From assembly GCF_050003625.1 (NCBI RefSeq), contig NC_134397.1:194515063-194579062 (forward strand): a stretch of 64,000 nt of DNA. Direction: 5' to 3'. Under the pieces are notes generated by a model that made no database searches, was not told the DNA's origin, and worked only from the letters and a program-made list of their open reading frames with translations. The DNA comes from Haematobia irritans (Eukaryota; Arthropoda; Insecta; Diptera; Muscidae). Shown here piece by piece: positions 55,131-64,000 of this stretch (positions are counted from its first letter, which is position 1; each line of letters begins with the position of its first letter). Both the position numbers and the translations under genes were made by a program.

Positions 55131-56611
55131 TATTCACATAATCGAGCACTTACATACAAAAATCAAAAAGAATATGTAATGTAACGGTAATTCTGAAGAT
55201 TTTCCGTTAAGAATTTTTTTTTTTCACAAATATTTTATAATAATTAAATAAATGCGTTCTTATACCTCATTCACATTACACTTCCAAAATGCGCTTAAAG
55301 TAAATTGCAAATGCCATTTGCCTTATAAAAAAAGATTTAAAATCCACTTTTAGTAGATTTCGAACTTTATGTGAATTGGCTATTGGATATATTATATCGT
55401 AATTCACGAATCCAACTACCTTAAACAACCTACATTTATTTCTATTTTAAGTGTGAAATTAATTTGAGTGTAATCTTATTTAGATTATTTATTAGAATTT
55501 TTGTTTATTTATACAATATTCGTTTCTATTCAAGTAGTTCTCCTATTACAGCACCACTCGTCATATTTTGATCCATTGTAATCGGCGATAGAAATCAATA
55601 TTTACGAGATTTGGTTGCCTGAGACAATAAGTGGCTATTTTGCAAGCTTTGGTGTATCTACGAATAAGTCATTACATATTAGGTGATTATATTCTTTAAA
55701 TGCACTACTTATTTTATAACCGAAAGTATGCCTGGGGAAAAGTACTTTCCTCCTAGGACATGCGTATGTAAATGTAATCCGAAGCGATGCCAATTAATAA
55801 GTGGTTATTAATTTTTAAATAGGCTTACCTACAAGATTACCGGGTAATGAGAGTTTATTCACATAATCGAGCATTTTCTTAAAAAATCAAAAACAATATG
55901 TAATGTAACGTTAATGCTGATGATTTTTCCGTTAAGAAATTTTTATCACAAATAATTCATAATAATTGTGTTTTAAATAAATGGCATTATCATATAATGT
56001 TTTAAATAAATGCTTTCTTATACCTCATTCACATTACACTTCCAAAATGCACTTAAACTAGGTTCCAAATGCCATTTGCCTTATAAAAAAGGGGCTTAAA
56101 ATCCACTTTTAGTAGATTTCGAAACTAATGTGAATTGGCTATTGGATATATTATAACGTAATTCACGAATCCAACTCTCTTAAACAACCTAAATTTATTC
56201 CTATTTTAAGTGTGAAATTAATTTGCGTGTAATTTTATTTAGATGATTTATTAGATTTTTTGTTTATTTATACAATATTCGTTTCTATTCAAGTAGTGCT
56301 CCTATTACAGCATTACTCGCCACATGTTGATCCATTGTAATTGGCGATAGAAATCAATATTTTCGAGATTTGGTTGCCTGAATAAGTGGCTATTTTTCAA
56401 ACTTTGGTGTATCTACGAATAAGTGATTACATATTAGGTGATTATATGCTTTAAAATCACTACTTATTTCATGGCCGAAAGTATGCCTGCGGAGAAGTAC
56501 TTTCCTCCTAGGACATGCGTATATAAATGTAATCCGGAGCGATGCCAATTAATAAGTGGTTATTAATTTTTAAATAGGCTTACCTACAAGATTACCGGGT
56601 AATGAGAGTTT
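55131..56611 (+). repeat. 725-bp tandem duplication
   Basis: Unit 1 (55131-55855) and unit 2 (55856-56611) both start 'tattcacataatcgagca' and end 'attaccgggtaatgagagtt'. They are colinear throughout ('ccatttgccttataaaaaa', 'aatccacttttagtagattt', 'gcctacttttc'-type words), with substitutions, short indels and a roughly 25-bp insertion in unit 2. No ORF is shared, so the unit is probably non-coding. 'aatccacttttagtagattt' also resembles a short segment near 63020. Confidence 0.92.
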
Positions 56612-56617
56612 TTGCTG

Positions 56618-56784
56618 GGTGGGTATTAAGTTCGGGCTTAGTCGCTAAAATCGCAAAAAAAGTAAAAACAGTCATAAAATTATAAACATTTGTTGCAAAT
56701 TTTATTATAACTTGATGGGAAATATCCCAAAGCAATCGTGAAAAATGGCGATTTTAGCGGCTAAACTCGAACTTAATACCCACC
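56618..56784. mobile_element. Short MITE with 38-bp inverted ends
   Basis: 167 bp. The left end is GGTGGGTATTAAGTTCGGGC and the right end, reversed, is GGTGGGTATTAAGTTCGAGT. The complementarity continues over TTAGTCGCTAAAATCGC. It is almost a complete hairpin. No target duplication is obvious. Confidence 0.8.
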
Positions 56785-57625
56785 TTAAGGCATAACAAAA
56801 TGTATAATTTTATTCTTCTTTTACAGACTTATTTTTGTTTTAGCAGCTAAACTGGAATTTAGTACCGACGTTTAAGATAAAAGGCACATAGTTTGCCCAA
56901 ACAGTATTTTCTGTGCGATTACAATAAAAACATTTTTCCGGGTTTAACCGAAAATTAAAATTTAGCGTTTGATCGGACTATGCACAGTATTATTTCCTCC
57001 TGTTGTTCCCATTTCAATTTGCAATAAAAACTCAATATAAATTTACTATTGTAGTATCTCAACAATTTATTTCCAGTGTTGCTTCTTTCCTTTTTACATT
57101 TTAATACATTAGGATAATTTGTTAGAACACACGTATTTTTGAGTTTTAAGTAAATTTATTTTTTTTAATTAAGAAAGAAACACAAAAACAAAACGAAGAT
57201 AAAACAAATTAAAAAGGTATTGGAATAGATTTACACAAACGGTAATAACAACTAACTCTTGCAGCTAAATAAAATTAAATATATGAAAAGACCCCATATT
57301 TTAAACTTGTTCTACATTTATGTATATTTTTCTTGCGTACAATTAATACTTATATATGAATCCTTATAACTTAAAAAAAAACATTATGCTACAAGTATCG
57401 TATTATTGTTGTTGTTGTATGTTTGTATATTATTATTATTATTAAGATAGGTGTCTTAGGGTTGCTGTTGGAAATTTATTAATTTTCAGAAATTTTTTTA
57501 CATGATCGATATTAAGATCACCTGAAGGGAATATAACACCTGAAAGAAGAAAAAACAGCCTTTGCTTTATATTAACAAATACATAATTTGAATATGCATA
57601 TAAACAATTCTGGAATATTAACTAT
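56785..57625. other. Downstream of VhaM8.9, probable 3' UTR
   Basis: AT-rich, with a TTG/ATT microsatellite near 57400-57445. Part of it is presumably the 3' UTR of the minus-strand VhaM8.9. No other gene is seen. Confidence 0.45.
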
Positions 57626-60345
57626 TTAGTTGTCCTTCTTCATTCTGGTGGAGGTCATACGATAAATTATAGAATCGCGTCCAGGATCCATTGATCCAAT
57701 AGCGTAACAGATAGCCAACAAGGCAAATCCGAATGTAACCATGAACCACAAGATGATGTTGAAGATAACTGGATAGTCATCGTTGTAGTATTCAGCCAAA
57801 TTGTAATCCTGAAAAAATGAAAAAAATACGACAAATTAAACAACTGGTATTTATATTTACGAGATCATATTAATGGCAAGATTCGGTTCGAGTATAACCA
57901 TAACCATTTTTTCTAAAATGTTGGCCTAATAATTTTGATGCAAAAAATAATGGAAGTTGTACATTTTTATTCGTTTGTAAAAAGATTGACTTTTACTTAG
58001 AAAAGAATTTACGTAGACGGTCGTGGGTCTAAATGACGACCTACTCATTCGATTGATTTTTGTGCCCAGAGAGAAATTGTTAACGATTGCAATGAAAAAA
58101 GGCGCAAGGTGTCAAATCGAGAAAATACTTTGGATCGGGCTTCTATCTGTAGGCAAAATTAATCGTGGAGAGTTCAAAGAGCTTTTTTTGTCACATTGAA
58201 CAGTTTTTATGTAATCAATTTGGCTTTGTTCCGGTAACCGCTCTTCTCCATGTCAGGAAACTACACAAAAACTCCTTCCTACACACAAAAAAATTTCACG
58301 AAAATTTTTCCAATTAAAATTTTAATTGAGTTTTAAAAAATATTCCATTAAAAATTTAATTGATTCAACAAATTTTTTAATTGAAACAAAAATCAATCAC
58401 AAAAATAATAGTATCAATTATTTTTTTAATTGGATCAATTAACTTTTTAATTGACCTTCAATTAATTATGTAATTGATACTATCATTTCTGTGATTGAAG
58501 ACATTTCAATTACAAATTAATTGGATCAATTAATTTCGTGATTGAATCAGAAAAAAATGTTTTGTGTGTATTGTGCTTAAATACCGTTAAACACTTTTCT
58601 CTTGTACAACCTTTAATCCTCTGGGATTGAGACTGACATAGTTCTAACAATTCTGTTGACGTAGTAGACACCATCAAACACCATGTTCATAGCTTAAAGT
58701 TTCCAAGTCCCATTTTGTAAAACTAATAAAGGAAGGAGAGGTATAGAGAAAGCGACTTGAAAAATAACGACACAAAATAACTTTTTGTGTTTGTTGATGT
58801 CTGCTAGACTACACGTCAGTTCCAGAGGTTTAAACAGGTTTACTATACAACAGTAGTCCTTTTGAACTGGCTGTCAATACAAGGATTTTAGTGACTTCAT
58901 GATAGCCATTTTCGGGGCACCGGACGTGGCTCACAACAATCGATGATGGGGTTTCAGTGGATTTCACTTCTTTATCCAAGGGTGTCTCAGGGTTGAGCTC
59001 TTATTCAGAATGAGCAAATGTTGCATACCAACAGGTGTTCGTTTTTTAACAATCAGTGATTCCAGTAAAATTTGATAAGCTGTTTTTTTACACTCGTAAC
59101 AAAGTAGAAACATTGGCGGCTAAAAAAGGAACTTTGCCAGAAACCAGCTTCCATGACTGAAGGTACCTTAGCATTCTCCCAGTCATTTTGACATGTTTTT
59201 AAAAACCTTTTTTCTGCTGTAAGACAATTATTTTCATCTACACGTTTTCAAGGCCTTAATTCTTGCTTTATCTTTAATATTTTGTTTGGAAAAAATTTAA
59301 TTCTCTAATACATACCTTATTGGGTTCAGGTGTATCACGTTTTGAGCGAGATTTCTCCGATTTGTTGACAATGGAAACGACCAAAGCTTCATTATTGTTT
59401 GCCTTCTGGACAGCAGTATTCAATTTCTTTACAGCATTGGTATAGAGATCCAACGCCTCATTCATGGCTTCGGACTTCTCACCATGAGCTTTAGCCACAG
59501 AATCAGATGACAAACGCACCGCAATAAAATTGCATGATTTTGGTATATGAGCCAGATTATCGGCCATAGCATTTATATAAGCAATAGTTTGTACAAATTG
59601 CTTATCAGCCGAATGCAATTCAGGATTCAAATACTGCGTTTTAGCCACAGCTTCAATATTTGCGTTTCCAAATACGCTTTTGTAGGCAGCAACACCTTCT
59701 TCGAAGTCTTCAAAATCGAAATCACAAACAGGTTCATTGTCGGCTTCCAATTGAGCTGAGACACCATTCAAGGCTTCGCGAACCGAGTTGCCCTGAATTT
59801 CGTAACTTTTTCCAGCTCCAGCAATTTTAGAGTGAGCGACACCATTCAATGCGGCTGCTACAACGACTTTAGGCAAATTGAAGGGATCAACAATGGTCAA
59901 AGCCGACCATTGGGCGTCTCCAGCTACAGCATTACCCAATGATGCATAAACAACATCGCCAATGTATTGACTCGCCAGTGGTTCATTGCCCTTGAAAGAC
60001 AAGGATTTAGGTGTGCTCAATATGGTGAATTCACCCGACGCACGGACTGAAAATACAAAAATTAAATACTTGTTACACCATTGGTTGTTTTGTGAATAAT
60101 TAGTAACATAGAAACAGTTCAATATAGATATTTTTTCACATTTGAAGCAACCCCCTTTTTCCAATGACACATACACACAGATTTATCATCTCTTATCGTT
60201 TTTCACACTCTTTCCTTCATTTTCGGGCGACAACTCCACAAAATGATTTTAATATCTGCAGGTAATTTTAGTGATTTAATATTCCTGTTTTATATTACTT
60301 ACTTGCCACCACGAATAACGAGAAAATTATTAAATTTCGCAGCAT
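57626..60345 (-). CDS. VhaM8.9: VhaM8.9, V-ATPase accessory protein (ATP6AP2/renin receptor homologue)
   Basis: Three minus-strand exons: 60303-60345, 59316-60046 and 57626-57808, in phase, 957 nt with stop, 318 residues. The start MLRNLIIFSLFVVA is a signal peptide (exon 1). The luminal domain follows (GEFTILSTPKSLSFKGNEPL onward). RSKR at about residues 248-251 is a furin-type cleavage site, as in ATP6AP2, followed by DTPEPNK at the exon end. Exon 3 gives the membrane stub: DYNLAEYYNDDYPV, a helix at about residues 271-295, MDPGRDSIIYRMTS and a C-terminal KKDN, which fits a dilysine ER-retrieval signal. The mature fragment is a V-ATPase Vo-associated subunit, and the protein also acts in Wnt/PCP signalling in flies (family knowledge). 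Intron 2 (57809-59315, 1.5 kb) carries an AATTAATT MITE at 58281-58569. No lesions are visible. Confidence 0.95.
58281..58569. mobile_element. AATTAATT-module MITE in VhaM8.9 intron 2
   Basis: The ends are ACACACAAAAAAATTTCACG and CAGAAAAAAATGTTTTGTGT, an imperfect terminal inverted repeat. The interior is colinear with the copy at 33016-33290. Strongly self-complementary. Confidence 0.8.
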
Positions 60346-61909
60346 TTTTGTCCGTGATCATATGACAAACGGGATTCTTCGACAATGTACGTACTTTTTT
60401 CTACTCTAAAATGACAGTAGAGTTGTATTTGGTCACATGATGTCAAAGGAGGTGTGTTCAATATTCAGTATGAAATGTCAACCAAAATAACTGCGTATTG
60501 CAAAACATTTATTACGCGACGTCGTAACGTTCCTATGGTAAGAGAAAAAGGCAGAAATATTTTCAATAAAAATTTGTATATAACTCTATCGGTATTCGAG
60601 TCATATCAATTTTTGCCACCTACAATTTTGTGAGACGTTATTATCGATACATGGCAGCAGCGACATGGTAGTTTTTAGTTTCTCCCATAAGAAATACATT
60701 GTGTGCCAATGTATAAGTTTTCATATATTTTTAAGCTAGAAAACAAATTCGATGCCTCAACCGAATTATTTGCCAACCGAAAGCAGGTGGTTCCATCAAC
60801 TATCAATGATATCTGTCAGCACAACTAACATTTGGCAATTGTAACTGCGTGGTAGTATGTTGGATCAACTTTGCATTGGTTGTCGCAATCTCATATTAAT
60901 TGTTTTGTTTGTTGGTGCAACCGCCCTCGATTTTCTTCATTATTATCCTAACCAAATTCCAATATTAAATGAAAGGGCAGATTATATTGAGATTTTATTA
61001 ATTTATTACAAGATTTACATTCATAATAAACTACGAAAATAAATACAAAATGGGCTAACAACAAAGGCTTTTGATCTACATATATGTGAGATTAATTTAC
61101 ATTACAATTTACAATTTTTTCATACCAAGGACAGATGGTTATTAAGTTGCAATTATGTGGTCAAACTACAGAAACTAATGCGATATATACTTGCCAGAAA
61201 TTTCATCCTTAATCCTCTAGATATAAATACAGATCGACTTAGACTCGTCTTGTATGCTTAATACAATAAAAAAATGCTCGCTTGCCGTAAAAAGCATTTG
61301 TGTTTGTTGGTGTATGAAGCCTGCAATTTTTATGGAAACTTTTGTAATATTCCTTTTTTTATAAATCGGTGCGATACTTACTTACTTACGATACTTAGGC
61401 AACTTCTTTTCTATGGGATAAACTTTATTCAATGTATTGCGGACTATTATCAACACCCTCACAAAAAATCGCTTCTGTAACATACCCTGCCAACATTTTT
61501 TGAATTTGGGGACTCTTTTGAGAATCCCCACTACGTCGAAAACAATCATATACGACATCAAAAACTCGTCGGAAAAGCGCCGTCACTATTGAGAAGTTGT
61601 ACCACGCCAAGTTACTACAAAAATGTTTCGCATGAGTGCAATTATTAGGTGCCTTTATAGATCAATTTAGAACGACGCCAATAAGGGACCCTCCAAACAA
61701 TCAGAAAAAGTGCATTTTAAGATAGTTGTAAAAGAATCATTGTGGTCGAGTAAAACACGTTTGTTTAGATATTTATTAATTTGATTAAACATTTACAAAT
61801 TCTTAAAAATATAACATTTATACCACTATCACATTACATTTAACATAATTTTTGGCATTAATGATGATGTTGAGTTACAAGTAGCGAGTTACATGTTGCT
61901 GCGTCTATC
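60346..61909. other. Intergenic region upstream of VhaM8.9
   Basis: The first 150 bp should hold the VhaM8.9 5' UTR and promoter. Short open stretches at 60857-61042 and 61274-61480 show hydrophobic, low-complexity products without recognisable domains or splice context. I do not call genes here. Confidence 0.4.
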
Positions 61910-62752
61910 AACCAGTGTTTTTATTCCATGGAGGCAGCGTGTCTGTAAAATATCTGAAAAACAATCACTTTATTCCATTTGGAAAATCACCACATTGTTC
62001 ACCAATATACCTTTCACACTTTTAAGCGTATAATCTATGTTTTCAGAACTTTATTTTCGTTTTTATTTAATTAAAATATAACAAGCTGGTTGCGCTTGGC
62101 GTTTCACAAAAAAATGGTTTTTTTTAACAGTAGGGATGGCAAATTACTTGCATGTACTTTTTGATGTACCTTTTCATGATGGTTGAAGTGACATTTACGA
62201 GTCTGTGGTAACGATGAGGTTGAAATGGAACTTTGAAATGCTGGCAGGGTACCCGGGATAAATTCCGTCCCGAAATCCCGGGATTTTCGGGACGGGATTA
62301 ATCCCGAATCCCGGGATTTTTCGGGATCCCAAAAAAATTATTCCAATTTGTTAAATTTCTGGCCTTTTAGCATTATTATACCCTTCACCACTACTGTGGT
62401 ACAGGGTATAATCCCTGCCAGCATTTCAAAGTTCCATTTCAACCTCATCGTTACCACAGACTCGTAAATGTCACTTCAACCATCATGAAAAGGTACATCA
62501 AAAAGTACATGCAAGTAATTTGCCATCCCTACTGTTAAAAAAACCATTTTTTTTGTGAAACGCCAAGCGCAACCAGCTTGTTATATTTTAATTAAATAAA
62601 AACGAAAATAAAGTTCTGAAAACATAGATTATACGCTTAAAATTGTGAAAGGTATATTGGTGAACAATTTGGTGATTTTCCAAATGGAATAAAGTGATTG
62701 TTTTTCAGATATTTTACAGACACGCTGCCTCCATGGAATAAAAACACTGGTT
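61910..62752. repeat. Near-perfect palindrome: 340-bp inverted arms, 163-bp spacer
   Basis: The left arm 61910-62249 and right arm 62413-62752 are reverse complements. By eye I found only about two substitutions plus one-base differences in A/T homopolymers. The outer ends are AACCAGTGTTTTTATTCC and GGAATAAAAACACTGGTT; the inner ends are GCTGGCAGGG and CCCTGCCAGC. The spacer contains repeated TCCCGGGA/TCGGGA words and a DINE-like hairpin end ('taccctacc'-type, TACAGGGTATAAT). No target duplication is seen outside. It could form a very long hairpin if transcribed. Alternatives are a foldback element or a recent inverted duplication. Confidence 0.95.
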
Positions 62753-62763
62753 AATGCGCTTTA

Positions 62764-62987
62764 CAGATTATCAGTTATTCCGGACGACAGTGCTCGCGTC
62801 GAACATATCCCATATATTGTGCATATTATAAGTTAAGTCCGAAGGCATAATCGATACTGCTGCATGTTTATGGGATCGATAACACATTTACCGATTATTT
62901 AGTCATCGCCGACAAGTCGTATCGATCCGACACACTATAAGATTCTTTACAAACACTGACATTCCGTCCGGAATAACTGATAGTCTG
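62764..62987. mobile_element. TA-flanked MITE with CAGATTATCAGTTATTCC ends
   Basis: 224 bp between TA dinucleotides (62762-62763, 62988-62989). The left end is CAGATTATCAGTTATTCCGG and the right end, reversed, is CAGACTATCAGTTATTCCGG, inverted over about 24 bp with one mismatch. TA duplications suit the Tc1/mariner/pogo superfamily. No ORF. It begins only 11 bp after the palindrome. Confidence 0.85.
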
Positions 62988-63221
62988 TAATAGCCCATTC
63001 ACATTAGTCTCGAAATCTACTAAAAGTGGATTTTGACCGAAAACTACATGCTTTTGAGTGGATTTTCAATGGGAAAATGTCAGTTGGTTTGTACTGGATT
63101 TCCATAAAATCTCTTTTGAAATCCATATACGGTCGGATACAACCATGGGTCTAATATGATTTAGAACTCTAAGTACTTTTTTTTACAACTTTTAACGTTT
63201 GACATATTTGAAAAAATAAAT

Positions 63222-64000
63222 ATGGAAAGGTGAGTACACATAAAATGTTCTGGTTAATTTTTATTATATCATATTTGCTTTAGGAGACAATACAAAAAAA
63301 AAACTTATTGGGCTGGTGATGCGGAAGCATGCCTCCTTCATGTGTGGAGAGAAAACAGTGAGAAGCTTCGAGGGGCCAGGAAGAATTCCCACATATTTGA
63401 GGAAATGGCACAACAAATGAATCAATTTGGCCATCATTTTTCTAAAGAAGAGGTGAAAATAAAAATCCATAACTGGAGTAATAAATACCGGTAAGTTTTA
63501 CATTATTTGACATGATAAAAAATTTTTGTTGTAGTTTTATCGGGTAACTAAAGCTTTTGCTCCTTTCAGCTTGGAGAAGAAAACAGTTGGACCATCTGGA
63601 GGTGCGCCATCCAATTGGAAACTTTATGCTGACGTTCACGCCATTATTGGAACCCAACCAAGCAATAATGCGGAGAAATTTATGGAAGATAATATTGGTA
63701 AATATCATAATGCAATTTATATTTATACCGATCTCCTCATTCTCTTTTTTGAGTACATATTTTTAATTGAGTTGACATTATTTTCTAGATTCTCAGGACT
63801 CATCGTTTCAAGAATTGTTTGAAGAAAGTGATATGGACATTTTAGAAGGGTATGAGCCGTTGGTTGAGTCCACCCTGACAATTGGATCTCCAATACCTAA
63901 CACTAGCAAACGCGTCCGCACATTATCGTCCTCGTCGGAATCGTCAGAAACAAAAGAATGTCCTGTGAAAAAGAAGAGAATCACCTACAAAGATATATTT
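63222..64000 (+). CDS. Myb/SANT-like DNA-binding protein, 5' part
   Basis: Four plus-strand exons: 63222-63229, 63284-63490, 63570-63697 and 63789 to beyond 64000, with GT/AG sites and matching phases. The first exon is only 8 coding bases (ATG GAA AG), so the start is easily missed. The product opens MERRQYKKKTYWAGDAEA, and residues of about 11-95 form a Myb/SANT-like (trihelix-type) domain: the conserved Trp of TYWAG, HVWREN, HIFEEMAQQM, KIKIHNWSNKYR and NWKLYADVHAI. An acidic stretch (QELFEESDMDILEGYE), a Ser-rich run and a basic patch (KKKRITYKDIF) follow at the window edge. This layout is common in insect adaptor-type transcription regulators and in Harbinger/PIF-derived Myb proteins. 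It is likely nuclear and DNA-binding; the exact orthologue is not recognised. It is incomplete at the right edge and divergent to VhaM8.9. Confidence 0.85.

Noticed and set aside
60857..61042. Hydrophobic 61-codon frame upstream of VhaM8.9
   Set aside because: Short and AT-rich, without Kozak or splice support; such frames are expected by chance.
62245..62417. CAGGG...CCCTG read as a hAT element filling the palindrome spacer
   Set aside because: The flanking 8 bases are inverted, not directly repeated. The right part of the spacer belongs to a DINE-like end, so a clean insertion cannot be shown.

Overview
The window looks like nuclear DNA of a muscid fly, most likely the horn fly Haematobia irritans or a close relative. 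It is very AT-rich, with spliced protein genes spread thinly through mobile DNA. Three copies of a mariner that I recognise as Himar1, the irritans-subfamily element first described from horn fly, support the species guess. The protein genes read as dipteran. The species call is inference; no search was run.

Host genes: (1) the last two recognisable exons of a single-pass membrane protein on the plus strand (12010-12189 and 26527-26849), separated by a 14.3 kb intron; (2) a small SCP2-domain protein on the minus strand (48623 down to 41501), whose last intron of about 7 kb is full of transposons and should hide one short exon I could not find; (3) the complete splicing factor Smu1 on the minus strand (54040 to 49120, four exons, 509 residues), with a repeat-filled second intron; (4) the complete V-ATPase accessory protein VhaM8.9/ATP6AP2 on the minus strand (60345 to 57626, three exons, 318 residues); (5) the 5' part of a Myb/SANT-like DNA-binding protein on the plus strand (63222 to the window edge). 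Smu1 and the SCP2 gene lie head-to-tail, about 500 bp apart. VhaM8.9 and the Myb/SANT gene are divergent across 2.9 kb that holds a 340-bp-arm palindrome and a MITE.

Mobile and repeated DNA: 1-12000 holds a long DINE/Helentron-like repeat with a hAT-like MITE, a DD37E Tc1/mariner and a Himar1 copy nested in it, then a second DINE-like composite with 29-bp tandem arrays. 12.4-25.7 kb holds a tRNA-derived SINE, CCCAGC-ended elements, a 3.9 kb 29-bp satellite, and a 3.65 kb hAT-like element with GGAGC-repeat ends that contains a DINE-like copy with a roughly 590 bp (TA)n tract. 28.3-31.9 kb holds a degenerate tandem array interrupted by GCCGCC-rich hAT-like elements, then an internally deleted gypsy-type LTR element. 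35.7-38.2 kb is a mariner carrying a Himar1 copy. 39.1-40.6 kb is a dead non-LTR retrotransposon. 42-44 kb is an inverted DINE-like copy with a 153-bp array. 45-46.3 kb is a full-length but broken Himar1 copy. 50.7-52.1 kb is a Smu1-intron 29-bp array with 320-bp higher-order repeats. 55.1-56.6 kb is a 725-bp tandem duplication.

The most unusual pattern is a set of short hAT-like elements, most with clean 8-bp target duplications. Four of them are each filled with their own short iterated motif: GTTCA/TGAAC, GGAGC, GCCGCC and GTGAG/CTCAC. This looks like parallel evolution of subterminal binding-site arrays. The near-perfect 843-bp palindrome at 61910-62752 is the best candidate for an undescribed functional locus, either hairpin siRNA or foldback.
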